Source: an uncultured bacterium (GTDB lineage: Bacteria; DUMJ01). From it: DNA of 16,399 bases. Every line of letters starts with the position of its first letter. Within the stretch, counting starts at the first letter, position 1. Shown here one piece after another: positions 1 to 7,872 of this stretch. The notes below the pieces were generated by a model. The model was not told the origin of the DNA. It worked only from the letters and a program-made list of their open reading frames with translations, and made no database searches. The translations under genes and the position numbers were made by a program. Location: positions 1 through 16,399 of the forward strand of contig CALGNK010000021.1 of NCBI GenBank assembly GCA_937958695.1. The letters are read 5' to 3'.

Positions 1-520
1 AATCCTGAGTACTTCTTCCTATTCTTCTCTGATATCCCTAGCTTCCTCAGCTCTTCCCCTATTAGTAGCCCTATACTGTATGTTATTAACCCTATCGCTA
101 TTAGTTTCTCCATCCTCTCTTCTTTTTTACTCATTATCTTCATGTTCAGTGCCAAAGTACCCTATTATGTCTACCTTTATCTCCCCTTTGTAGTATATGT
201 TCTTCCAGACCTTAGTCTCTCCCTTGGCCATCTAGAGATTAATAAATTCAGCTTTTGGAGATAGGAACCTTTTAAGTATGTTTTTAAGAATCTATATACT
301 GATTTTATTTAGGAATCTTTGTATAGCCTTATAGTTAGTCTCATCTATCTTATCTACATTATTACCCTTTTTGCGTGAGATACTGCCCATAGAATTAGCT
401 ATATCAGATATACGAAGTCTTTTGGCTTGTAGATATGCTATAATAGTTTTAGTAAATAGATCTACATGTGATTCTTCGAAGGGGGTATTTTTTGTCTGGA
501 TCCAGATGTCCGAACTTCAT
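1..520 (-). pseudogene. Decayed DDE-type transposase remnant, running off the left edge
   Basis: Read on the minus strand, an ATG at 520 opens MKFGHLDPDKKYP. A run of five C (481-485 as G on the plus strand) then shifts the frame into FEESHVDLFTKTIIAYLQAK and on through KRLRISDIANSMGSISRKK and NYKAIQRFLNKI. This reads like the N-terminus of a DDE (IS4-like) transposase. In-frame stops follow at 292-294 and 232-234, separated by ILKNILKRFLSPKAEFINL. A middle fragment (231-127: GETKVWKNIYYKGEIKVD) follows, and then, in another frame from 134 to the edge, a tail rich in LIAIGLITYSIGLLIGEELR. The catalytic blocks expected between these pieces are missing, so the gene has a frameshift, stop codons and at least two internal deletions. 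The fragment order matches one ancestral gene. The family assignment comes from remembered motif patterns, not a search. No terminal inverted repeats could be identified. Confidence 0.75.
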
Positions 521-543
521 TTACTTAATTAATCTTCTTTTTA

Positions 544-552
544 TGGTATACT
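544..552 (+). promoter_or_regulatory. Candidate extended -10 promoter element for lptD
   Basis: TGGTATACT fits an extended -10 (TGnTATAcT). The best upstream -35 is only a weak TTAATT at 525-530, with 16 nt spacing. Transcription would begin near 559, giving lptD at 561 a leader of at most a few bases. It lies just outside the 5' end of the transposase remnant. The call rests on the -10 alone. Confidence 0.3.
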
Positions 553-560
553 TAGAGGAT

Positions 561-2618
561 ATGAAACGATGGACTACTGGAATAGCCTTTATATTGATAT
601 TTACGTTTAATATATTGGCCTATGCAAATTCCCCTGTAAGACTTAAGGGAGATCAGATAACGATATCTCAGGAACTGGTAGTAGCAACTGGAAATATCCA
701 TGTAGAATATAAAGATATAATTCTCAAAGCTAATTATCTAGAGTTGGATCCCAAGACATGGATATTAACTGCAAAGGGAAATGTGAGTGTTATTCAGGAG
801 AAAAATACCCTAACCGGAGAAACGTTAACATTATTTCTCAAAGAAGACAAGTATAAGCTTGATAGTGTAAAAGGAGAGTTGACAGATAGAAGTGTAAAGG
901 GCTTCATATATATTAGAGGTGATAGTTTAGAAAAAGACCAGCAAGGCAGTATTAAAGGCAAAGATATGGCCTTTACAACCTGTGACTTAGAAGCACCTCA
1001 TTATCACATAAAAGCCAAAGAGTTAGTAATATACCCTCAGGAGAGGTTATACGCCACAGATGTAAGTTTCTACATGGGTAATATAAGAATCTTTTCATTA
1101 CCATATTATAATCTTTTATTCGAATATCCAGATAGGCAACCTTTTATTCCAGAGATCGGAAACTCTATAGATAAAGGATACTATATAAAAACTTTCTACA
1201 GTCATTATCAAAGCAGGGACCTCTATGGATATGCTACCCTTGAGTTTGGAGAAAAAACTGGGATAGGATTAGGTCTTACCGAGTTCTATAATATCAAAAA
1301 TGTTGGACCAGGATCTCTCAATATATATGTACTACCAACTTTAGACAAGATAAAGGCGGACTTAGGAATCACTCAAGAGGCAAAGATAGGAGATATAAGA
1401 TTAAATGGAGCGTTTACCAGAGAGGGTGTCTTTTATGATAGATGGACGTATAGGATAAGTGCCTCTGGCAAAGGTTATTCAATCTCTCATCAAGGATTAG
1501 AGAATAAAACCAGTAGTGTAAGCTCTTATAATACTAACATTGGGGTGTCAGAAAAAATAGGAAATGTAAATACCTCCATATCTCTAGCAAGCAGATATTA
1601 CGAGAGTGGAGGTATCCCTATAGAATCAAATGATTATAGGATAAACGCTACAACTAAGATAGGTGACGTAAATACGTCTATATCTCTAAGGAATAGATAC
1701 TATGAAAAATCTAACATTCCAGCGGAAGTAGGAGAATATAGAATTACTGCTAATACGAAAATCCAAAATATGAATATCAAAGGGGAAATCTTCACTATAT
1801 CTTATCCCGATATAAACTCTCTATCTCAGTTCGGATATTCTCGTATACTTACTAAAGTCCCCGAGTTATCTATAGGCTCTAGCATCCCCATATCTCCTGA
1901 TATTAGTGTAAATGGTGAGATAAGTATGGGGAACTATATAGAACTTCCGACAAATATTCAGGGATATGCTATAAAGGGGAATATTCAAGCTATTCCAAAG
2001 ACTATAAAGATCTTTGAAGGTGACCTAGAATCTTCCCTAAGGATAAATGGAGCCTATTATCTTCCAGAAAGTTATATTGCTGGATTGGGGATAAATACCA
2101 AATGGACAAAAGATTTGCTTCAAAATCTTAGACTAAGCCTATCTTACGAGTATAATGAGGGATGGGGAAATTCTCTTATAAATATCCTCTCTGAACTTCC
2201 TACTCTACCTTCAAATGCCATATCAGGAAGTTTAATTTCTAAAGGGGATAACTATTCTATAACTGTATCTGGCAAATACGATATGCTAAACTCTGTCATC
2301 AATCCAATTGTAATAAATAGCTCTTGGCAAAAAGGAGAAGAAAATAAGCTATCTCTTAACCTATCAATAAATCCATACTATCTTGGGGATATTACTGCGG
2401 TATCTACTATAAGCTGGAGGATAGACCCAAAGTGGAAGATAGATATGTCTTGGAAGTTATATGCTCAGAGTCTCCAGTTCCAAGAGATAAAGATCAACTA
2501 TGATCTTCACTGTTGGGAGATGAATCTGAGATATAACTATACTACTCAAACGACATCTATAAGCTTCTCTCTAAAGGCTCTTCCTGGTATGGGAACTATA
2601 AGCCTACCAGAGTTCTAA
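561..2618 (+). CDS. lptD: LPS-assembly outer-membrane protein LptD (OstA/organic solvent tolerance family)
   Basis: The predicted 685-aa protein would form the outer-membrane translocon that inserts lipopolysaccharide into the outer leaflet. Residues 1-22 are a signal peptide (MKRW, then a hydrophobic core, with cleavage after A-Y-A). Residues about 25-130 form an OstA/LptA-like beta-jellyroll (VRLKGDQITIS, VATGNIHVEYKD, LTAKGNVSV). A typical LptD junction motif follows (TTCDLEAPHYHIKAKEL, then FSLPYYN), and a long beta-barrel ends with the family-like C-terminal block DLHCWEMNLRYNY. Only two cysteines are seen in the mature chain, one in each of those motifs, fewer than in Escherichia coli LptD. 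The open frame extends upstream to 468, but that stretch is antisense to the transposase remnant. The ATG at 561 immediately precedes the signal peptide; an AGAGGA lies only 1 nt before it. The barrel contains a 34-residue tandem repeat. The gene converges on the neighbouring oxidoreductase with overlapping stop codons. Confidence 0.88.
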   Translation: MKRWTTGIAFILIFTFNILAYANSPVRLKGDQITISQELVVATGNIHVEYKDIILKANYLELDPKTWILTAKGNVSVIQEKNTLTGETLTLFLKEDKYKLDSVKGELTDRSVKGFIYIRGDSLEKDQQGSIKGKDMAFTTCDLEAPHYHIKAKELVIYPQERLYATDVSFYMGNIRIFSLPYYNLLFEYPDRQPFIPEIGNSIDKGYYIKTFYSHYQSRDLYGYATLEFGEKTGIGLGLTEFYNIKNVGPGSLNIYVLPTLDKIKADLGITQEAKIGDIRLNGAFTREGVFYDRWTYRISASGKGYSISHQGLENKTSSVSSYNTNIGVSEKIGNVNTSISLASRYYESGGIPIESNDYRINATTKIGDVNTSISLRNRYYEKSNIPAEVGEYRITANTKIQNMNIKGEIFTISYPDINSLSQFGYSRILTKVPELSIGSSIPISPDISVNGEISMGNYIELPTNIQGYAIKGNIQAIPKTIKIFEGDLESSLRINGAYYLPESYIAGLGINTKWTKDLLQNLRLSLSYEYNEGWGNSLINILSELPTLPSNAISGSLISKGDNYSITVSGKYDMLNSVINPIVINSSWQKGEENKLSLNLSINPYYLGDITAVSTISWRIDPKWKIDMSWKLYAQSLQFQEIKINYDLHCWEMNLRYNYTTQTTSISFSLKALPGMGTISLPEF
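1554..1757 (+). repeat. Two 102-bp in-frame tandem repeats inside lptD
   Basis: Units 1554-1655 and 1656-1757 encode KIGNVNTSISLASRYYES... and KIGDVNTSISLRNRYYEK..., both ending in (D/E)YRI(N/T)A-T. A third, diverged start (KIQNMNIKGEIF) begins at 1758. Each unit is 34 codons, the size of a beta-hairpin in the barrel. The DNA copies differ at many third positions, so the duplication is not recent. Confidence 0.75.
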
Positions 2619-3772
2619 AGCTCAGAGATCTTAACCCAACGCCTCTCTTTTACCGAGAGTTCTACTGCTTCTAAAACCTCTTGACATTTAACACCATCGT
2701 AAAAGTTTGGCTCTATAGATGTATCATTTGCTATAGCTTCACATAGGTCATAGATCTCATGAATAAAGGTATGCTCATAACCAATAATATGGCCAGGAGG
2801 CCACCAGGCACTTATATACGGATGAACTGGCTCTGTTACAAGAATTGTCCTAAATCCGCTTGCATATTCTGGATCCTTTCTAGAATAGAACTGTAACTCA
2901 TTCATTCGCTCAAAGTTGAATAATATAGAACCTTCGCTACCATTAATCTCAAAAGAGTTATAGTTCTTCCTCCCAGGGGCAAATCTAGTAGCTTCAAAAC
3001 TCCCTAAAGCACCATTAGCAAACCTAGCAAGAAAGAGTGTGGCATCATCAACTGTAACCTCTCCTTTTTCCTTTACTTCTCCAGCCCTAGCACTTAATCC
3101 TGTCATAGAAACAGCTAAAGGTCTCTCTTTAACAAATGTCTCACTCATACCAATAATCTCTTCAAACTCACCAACCAAAAACCTTGCAATATCTATAAGA
3201 TGAGCTCCTAAGTCTCCAAGAGAGCCGGAACCAGCTACATCCCTCTGTAATCTCCATACTAAAGGAAAGTTGGGATCCACTATCCAATCTTGTAGATAAA
3301 CAGCCCTAAAATGATAGATCTTTCCTATTAGTCCTTCCTGTATAAGCCTTTTAGCTAATGCTATTGCTGGAGATCTTCTGTAGTTAAACCCTACCATATG
3401 CTTTACACCTACTGATTCAACAGCCTCCAACATTTCCCTTGCTTCTTTAAGATTCATAGCCAAAGGCTTTTCGCAGAGGATATGTTTACCAGATTTCGCA
3501 GCAGCTATAGCAATCTCTTTATGGACATTGGTAGGGGCAGTTATATCTATAAGGTCAATATCCTTTCTCTCAACTAATCTCTCCCAGGAGGTCTCTATCT
3601 CCTGCCAGCCAAATATATTTGCGGTTTCTCTAACTCCAGATTCGTCTCTACCACAGATAACCTTCATAACTGGTATACCTTTAGGCCTGAAAAATCTAGG
3701 CATGTCAAGATATGCATGACTATGAGCCTTTCCCATAAACTTATAGCCTATAAGTCCTACATTGATATACAT
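2615..3772 (-). CDS. Gfo/Idh/MocA-family NAD(P)-dependent oxidoreductase
   Basis: A 385-aa protein of the glucose-fructose oxidoreductase/inositol dehydrogenase family. The N-terminal Rossmann fold opens with VGLIGYKFMGKAHSHAY (residues 5-21). The signature EKP lies at 101-103 (CEKPLAM), where the lysine is a conserved active-site residue. The second domain carries GSGSLGDLGAHLIDIARFL (181-199), matching the family pattern with D187 and H191 as substrate/catalytic residues. Length is typical. The start is supported by a strong AGGAGGT at 3781-3787, about 8 nt upstream. These enzymes oxidise sugars, inositols or sugar derivatives; the substrate cannot be read from the sequence, and neighbours give no metabolic clue. 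The 86-nt gap to gatD holds no convincing terminator, so the gene may be read through from the flagellar transcript or use its own promoter. The stop codon overlaps the lptD stop. Confidence 0.85.
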   Translation of the reverse strand: MYINVGLIGYKFMGKAHSHAYLDMPRFFRPKGIPVMKVICGRDESGVRETANIFGWQEIETSWERLVERKDIDLIDITAPTNVHKEIAIAAAKSGKHILCEKPLAMNLKEAREMLEAVESVGVKHMVGFNYRRSPAIALAKRLIQEGLIGKIYHFRAVYLQDWIVDPNFPLVWRLQRDVAGSGSLGDLGAHLIDIARFLVGEFEEIIGMSETFVKERPLAVSMTGLSARAGEVKEKGEVTVDDATLFLARFANGALGSFEATRFAPGRKNYNSFEINGSEGSILFNFERMNELQFYSRKDPEYASGFRTILVTEPVHPYISAWWPPGHIIGYEHTFIHEIYDLCEAIANDTSIEPNFYDGVKCQEVLEAVELSVKERRWVKISEL

Positions 3773-3858
3773 AAAAAGACACCTCCTCTAATCCTAATTC
3801 TAGATAAGATAAATATTATCATAAAAAATGTCTTTTTTAAATAGAAATTAAAGGTTTC

Positions 3859-4596
3859 TCATCTAGAAATGATCTCTATAGCCTTTCTATGAGCTTTAAG
3901 TTCTAGAGTATCGTCAAGAGATGATAGTTTAACATTACCATACTTATTAGATAAGACTTTTTCTATAAGAAAATCCGCAAACCAAGGGTTTTTAGGCAAT
4001 AGTGGACCATGAAGATAAGTCCCAAAAACATTTTTCTGCCAAGCCCCTTCAGATTTATCCTCTCCGTTATTTCCATAGCCACGTACGATCTCCCCTATAG
4101 GACTAGCATCTTTACCAAGATATGTCCTACCACTATGGTTTTCAAAACCTACCAAGGTTAAATCTTCGTAACCACTAAGCTTAGACTTGACAAGGACATT
4201 CCCTATAAACCTCTTATCTCCAGCCTCGGTATACACATCAATAATACCAATACCATCCAGTCTAGGACTATCTTTAGGCTTATAGTAATGTCCAAAAAGC
4301 TGATAACCACCACAGATTCCAAGAAAGACTACCCCTTCTTCTGCTAATCTCCTAAGCTTATCTCCTTTTTTATTGATCAAATCTGGGGCTAAAAGTCTTT
4401 GTTCTCTGTCCTGTCCCCCACCCATAAAAAAGAGATCGATATTAGATGGAATGTCATCTCCCATAGAGACAGGTATAACTCTTACATCAATTCCCCTCCA
4501 TTGAGCCCTTCTTACCAAAACAGAAAGATTCCCCTTATCTCCATAGAGATTCATAAGATCAGGATAAAGATGACATATAATTAATTCATAACTCAC
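3859..4596 (-). CDS. gatD: GatD-like glutaminase subunit of lipid II isoglutaminyl synthase
   Basis: A 245-aa class I-type glutamine amidotransferase related to CobB/CobQ. The N-terminal LYPDLMNLYGDKGN (10-23) is typical of GatD, which supplies ammonia to MurT so that D-glutamate in the lipid II stem peptide is amidated. The nucleophile is C95 in FLGICGGYQL, the catalytic histidine is H196 in GTYLHGPLLPKNP, and R129 lies where the substrate-binding arginine of the Staphylococcus enzyme is expected. There is no ATP-dependent synthetase domain, which argues against cobyrinate or cobyrate synthase. The start is a GTG whose first bases overlap the csrA stop (GTGA), so translation is probably coupled to csrA. 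No murT is present in this window, although murT and gatD are normally adjacent. The amidotransferase call is firm; the substrate is inferred from the family. Confidence 0.82.
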   Translation of the reverse strand: MSYELIICHLYPDLMNLYGDKGNLSVLVRRAQWRGIDVRVIPVSMGDDIPSNIDLFFMGGGQDREQRLLAPDLINKKGDKLRRLAEEGVVFLGICGGYQLFGHYYKPKDSPRLDGIGIIDVYTEAGDKRFIGNVLVKSKLSGYEDLTLVGFENHSGRTYLGKDASPIGEIVRGYGNNGEDKSEGAWQKNVFGTYLHGPLLPKNPWFADFLIEKVLSNKYGNVKLSSLDDTLELKAHRKAIEIISR

Positions 4597-4811
4597 TTTT
4601 TAAACAACTCTTCTACTAATTCTTTACTCTTTACAATCGAAGCTACATTAGCCTTCTTAATCTCCTCATATAGTTCTCTTCTATATACTTTAACTGACTT
4701 CGGAGCACTTATTCCAACCTTTACATGGTCCCTATCTATTTCTAGTATAGTGATCTCAATATCATCTCCAACGACTATAGATTGCCCCCTCTTCCTTGTA
4801 AGAACAAGCAT
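4593..4811 (-). CDS. csrA: Carbon storage/translational regulator CsrA
   Basis: A 72-aa RNA-binding dimer, slightly longer than the roughly 61-aa enterobacterial form because of a charged C-terminal tail, as in FliW-partnered CsrA of Gram-positive bacteria. The family core is intact: MLVLTRKRGQSI (1-12), GDDIEITILEI (15-25) and VGISAPKSVKVYRREL (32-47). The RNA-contact residues L4 and R44 are present. CsrA represses translation by binding GGA-containing hairpins in leaders; in FliW systems the main known target is flagellin mRNA. The gene starts 1 nt after the fliW stop, so the two are almost certainly translated together. The flagellin gene is not in this window, so the target here is an inference from the family. 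Confidence 0.95.
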   Translation of the reverse strand: MLVLTRKRGQSIVVGDDIEITILEIDRDHVKVGISAPKSVKVYRRELYEEIKKANVASIVKSKELVEELFKK

Positions 4812-4812
4812 C

Positions 4813-5241
4813 TTAGCCTGCCGTCACAGACTGAGCTATACTCTCAAATATGTAATGCTTCGTTGTATAGGGAGAATTCTCTAAGATTATTTGAGAAGCT
4901 TCTTTACTCTCCACGTCTATAATAATTGGAGCAACTAAGTTTGCAGTAGAGAGTTTAAAGTCCTCATTTAGAGTAACGATAACATAGATTACTATATCTC
5001 TATCTCTATAAGAATCGTCTAGTTCTACTAAGTACTCCGAGAAAAAGACAAAGGGATCAGCAAGAAGAAATGCTAATTCTGGAGTCTTAAGAGACTGTAA
5101 CCAACAGAAAGGAGAATCATCCTTTTCTTTTATAAGAATAAACTCTCTCTCATCTTCAAAACCTAATATGGGAGCGGTAAAAACTATCTTAAACTCATCA
5201 TTTATTTCTATATCCCCAAAAAGTAACGTCTTTACTAACAT
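4813..5241 (-). CDS. fliW: Flagellar assembly factor FliW (CsrA antagonist)
   Basis: A 142-aa protein of typical FliW length. Recognisable blocks are GFEDEREFILI (27-37), an aromatic DDSPFCWLQSL segment (41-51), LLADPFVFF near the middle and LVAPIIIDVESKEASQIIL in the C-terminal half. FliW binds either newly made flagellin or CsrA; when flagellin is exported, freed FliW sequesters CsrA and flagellin translation resumes. It lies between flgL and csrA, the order known from Bacillus subtilis. The flgL-fliW gap is 8 nt. The ribosome site is a modest GGGTGAG close to the ATG. Confidence 0.93.
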   Translation of the reverse strand: MLVKTLLFGDIEINDEFKIVFTAPILGFEDEREFILIKEKDDSPFCWLQSLKTPELAFLLADPFVFFSEYLVELDDSYRDRDIVIYVIVTLNEDFKLSTANLVAPIIIDVESKEASQIILENSPYTTKHYIFESIAQSVTAG

Positions 5242-5249
5242 AGCTCACC

Positions 5250-6131
5250 CTATCTTATATAATCGATTAGACTAGGCTGTATAGCCCTAGAAGCTGCTAT
5301 CAAACTTGCCTGATATATATTCTGCTGAGCATACAATTTCAGCACAACCTCTTCTATCTCTATGTCTTCTTGTTTAGAAAGTAAGTCTGTATATCTAATG
5401 AACCTATCTGATAATAAATCCTTAGTAAGTTCTATCCTCTTTAATCTAGCCCCTAAACTAGAAAGTTCAGAAGTTATTCTATCAATAATAGTATCTATTT
5501 TCTCTAATGAATTATTAATCTGAGTGGTATTACCATCAAGAAGGGCGTTCTTGAGTGAAACCAAAGTATCAAACATCTCTGTATCAACAAATAATGTCTT
5601 TCCATTAGGACTAGCTTCAGTAGTGACACTATTAGATATCTCTATCTGTCTTATGTTAGCATCCCCTCTATATATAATAGTATTATCTATCCTTTCTAAA
5701 GGAGGAGTATTGGTCTTATATCCTCCAAATATATATCTTCCCGCTATATCTGTATTACCTATCTGTATAATATAATCTATAATCCTATCTACCTCGCCGG
5801 CTATTGCATCTCTATCTGCCTGGGAAAGAGAATCACTAGTTCCTCTTAGTGCTAAAGATTTGATACTACCAAGTGCTGATGAAAGATTCTGTAAAGCTTT
5901 ATCTGCTACGTTTAATTCCGTCTCTAAGAAGTCTAAATTTCTACTATACTGAGAATTGGCATTTAAAGTTGACCTCAATCCTATAATCCTCGAGGTAACA
6001 ACTGGATCATCTGACGGTTTAATAACCTTCTTTCCGGTTGAAAGCTGATTTTGAAGCTTCTCAAGTCTAGTAAGATTATTAGATAAATTCCTAAGTATAC
6101 TATTGGCAATTGTATTATAGGTTACTCGCAT
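5250..6131 (-). CDS. flgL: Flagellar hook-filament junction protein FlgL (HAP3)
   Basis: A 293-aa flagellin-like junction protein linking the hook cap side (FlgK) to the filament. The N-terminus MRVTYNTIANSILRNLSNNL continues into LSTGKKVIKPSDDPV, the conserved D0/D1 helix seen in FlgL and flagellins. The central AGRYIFGGYKTNTPP is typical of FlgL. The C-terminal helix returns with IEEVVLKLYAQQNIYQASL, which lacks the flagellin C-terminal hydrophobic pattern. The protein is exported by the flagellar type III system, so no signal peptide is expected or seen. A GGGAGG formed by the last flgK codons gives a well-placed ribosome site 6 nt before the ATG. The gap to flgK is 3 nt. Confidence 0.93.
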   Translation of the reverse strand: MRVTYNTIANSILRNLSNNLTRLEKLQNQLSTGKKVIKPSDDPVVTSRIIGLRSTLNANSQYSRNLDFLETELNVADKALQNLSSALGSIKSLALRGTSDSLSQADRDAIAGEVDRIIDYIIQIGNTDIAGRYIFGGYKTNTPPLERIDNTIIYRGDANIRQIEISNSVTTEASPNGKTLFVDTEMFDTLVSLKNALLDGNTTQINNSLEKIDTIIDRITSELSSLGARLKRIELTKDLLSDRFIRYTDLLSKQEDIEIEEVVLKLYAQQNIYQASLIAASRAIQPSLIDYIR

Positions 6132-6134
6132 CCT

Positions 6135-7559
6135 TTACCTCCCAACAACTCCTGTTCTTTCTATAAGTATAGAAAGCATTTCATCTAAGGTGGTCAAGAT
6201 TCTACTTGCTGCAGAGAATGCCTGTTGATACTTTATCATATTAATAACTTCCTCATCTATAGATACACCTGAAATCTCCTCTCTCCTACTAGATATAGCA
6301 TCAACTAGTGTTTTCTGATTTTCAGATAGTAACTTCGCTCTTTGAGAGATGATACCCAACATACTAACTTGATTCTTCCAGTAATCACCCACTGTAAAAC
6401 TACCGTCTATCAAAAATTCTTCTCTAATCCTTGCAATCTTCAGAGCATTAGATCCATCACCAGGAACATCCGAATTAGTAGCAGAAGCTATTTTATTTAA
6501 ATCTTGAGATATTAAGTCATTTATCTTTATATTAGTTGCATTAACTCCTTTGTTGGTATCTATAATAGTAAAGAAATCGATACCAGTGCTGTTATCTAAA
6601 CCATATCCAGAACGGTGTAACTCGTTGACCCTCTCGTAGATTACAGCGGAAAGCCTGTCGATTACACTTAAATACCCAGTCTCATATTGATAACCCATAT
6701 CATTGGCAATACCTACAATATCATCTCGAATATAGATTATGCTCGAAAGCTTACCTCGTTCACTTTCTAAATAGACATCTATACCATCCTCCCATAGTAT
6801 CTTCCCACTAGAAACAGTCATTCTATAAACTGTATTATTTATTCCCACCAGTAGATGGTCTCTTATATTTATAATCGCCTCTCCAACTTCGTTTATTCTT
6901 ACATCAAAGTTTACCAATTCAGAAAGCTTATCAAGTAATAAATCTCTCTTATCTAGAAGGTCGTTTGGAGACTGTCCTCTTATATATGCCTTCTTTATCT
7001 CCTCATTAAGAGCTCCTATCTGAGTTGCTATATCATTTATAGTATTAACCTGTATTTCTAAAGCCTTATTAAGCTGTTCTCTCTGTAATAACAACTCGCT
7101 CCTTATATGAGCTAAGAAGGATACAAGAGACTGTGCCTGCTCCTTGAGAGAACCTCTTACTGACATACTTTCTGGATTTGTGCTCAATTCCTGCCAACTA
7201 TTCCAAAAGCTGTCTATAACAGAAGATAGACCATTAATAGATGGTTCTCCTAATATGTACTCTATTTCTTCTAGAGAATTCTTCAACTCATCCCAATAGC
7301 CCTTTATCCTATTTTCATCCCTATACTGTATATCTAAGAACTCACTCCTAACTCTCCTTATATAACTTAACTGTGCACCAGTGCCTACAATTCCTATAGA
7401 AGGTAAAGACATTGGAAGAGTAGTAACTACTAATCCCTCCTGTCTGGAGTATCCTTCAGTATTTGCATTGGCAACATTATGTGATGTAACATTTATCAAT
7501 GCTCTATTAGCAAAAAGTGCACGTCTTGCAATTTCTAAGCCAAAGAAGGTAGATATCAT
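6135..7559 (-). CDS. flgK: Flagellar hook-associated protein FlgK (HAP1)
   Basis: A 474-aa hook-filament junction protein. It opens with MISTFFGLEIARRALFANRA, then VTSHNVANANTEGYSRQ (residues about 25-41), the rod/hook N-terminal helix and loop shared by FlgK. The C-terminal EEVINMIKYQQAFSAASRIL matches the family coiled-coil helix. The middle region is variable, and the total length is near the usual range for compact FlgKs. The frame remains open six codons upstream (to 7577), but homology begins at the ATG at 7559, and AGGAG at 7567-7571 sits 7 nt before it, so this start is preferred. It follows flgM directly. Confidence 0.93.
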   Translation of the reverse strand: MISTFFGLEIARRALFANRALINVTSHNVANANTEGYSRQEGLVVTTLPMSLPSIGIVGTGAQLSYIRRVRSEFLDIQYRDENRIKGYWDELKNSLEEIEYILGEPSINGLSSVIDSFWNSWQELSTNPESMSVRGSLKEQAQSLVSFLAHIRSELLLQREQLNKALEIQVNTINDIATQIGALNEEIKKAYIRGQSPNDLLDKRDLLLDKLSELVNFDVRINEVGEAIINIRDHLLVGINNTVYRMTVSSGKILWEDGIDVYLESERGKLSSIIYIRDDIVGIANDMGYQYETGYLSVIDRLSAVIYERVNELHRSGYGLDNSTGIDFFTIIDTNKGVNATNIKINDLISQDLNKIASATNSDVPGDGSNALKIARIREEFLIDGSFTVGDYWKNQVSMLGIISQRAKLLSENQKTLVDAISSRREEISGVSIDEEVINMIKYQQAFSAASRILTTLDEMLSILIERTGVVGR

Positions 7560-7561
7560 AA

Positions 7562-7870
7562 CTATTCTCCTAACCAAATCTTTATTATATCCTCTGGTAT
7601 GTCACCAGAGAGAATCTTCTCAGCTAAGACCTTTTCTGCTACGTTGTATTTACCCTCTTCTATCTCTTTTCTAATAGCATTTAATTTCTCCAAAATATTA
7701 GGCTCCTCTATATTAGACATGGCATTAAATATCCTCGCTAAAGTTTCTCCCTCTTTAGAAATTTCCACCTTATCGTAAGACCTGGGCTGTAAGGATGGCT
7801 TTTCTCTTGTTTCTCTAGAGAGATATATCCTAAGTAGCCTTTTTAACTCCTCATTCTCATATATCTTCAT
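7562..7870 (-). CDS. flgM: Anti-sigma-28 factor FlgM
   Basis: A 102-aa small charged protein. The pattern YDKVEISKEGETLARIFNA (33-51) followed by KLNAIRKEIEEGKYNVAEKV (63-82) and LAEKILSGDI is the FlgM signature, including the helices that clamp sigma-28 (FliA). FlgM holds sigma-28 inactive until the hook is complete and FlgM is exported. The N-terminal 30 residues are low in hydrophobicity and probably disordered, as in export-competent FlgM. It starts 2 nt after flgN stops and ends 2 nt before the flgK ATG. A sigma-28 promoter just upstream of flgN means FlgM probably limits its own synthesis. The sigma-28 gene itself is not in the window. Confidence 0.88.
   Translation of the reverse strand: MKIYENEELKRLLRIYLSRETREKPSLQPRSYDKVEISKEGETLARIFNAMSNIEEPNILEKLNAIRKEIEEGKYNVAEKVLAEKILSGDIPEDIIKIWLGE
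7567..7571 (-). promoter_or_regulatory. Ribosome binding site deciding the flgK start
   Basis: AGGAG on the minus strand, 7 nt before the ATG at 7559 and inside the last codons of flgM. It selects the internal ATG over the in-frame upstream start at 7577, which has no comparable site and would add six residues absent from FlgK homologues. Confidence 0.7.
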
Positions 7871-7872
7871 AA

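Noticed and set aside
439-444. Perfect TATAAT upstream of lptD
   Set aside because: No -35 at suitable spacing, and it lies within the coding frame of the transposase remnant.
468-560. Longer lptD start at 468 (or 543)
   Set aside because: The stretch up to 520 is antisense to the transposase N-terminus, and the signal peptide begins at the ATG at 561.
3773-3858. Terminator after gatD
   Set aside because: Only short A/T stems (GAAA...TTTC; AAAAAAGACATTTTTT) are present; neither is a convincing intrinsic terminator.
3859-4596. Cobyrinate/cobyrate synthase (CobB/CobQ)
   Set aside because: The protein has only the amidotransferase domain and carries the GatD-type N-terminus; no cobalamin genes are nearby.
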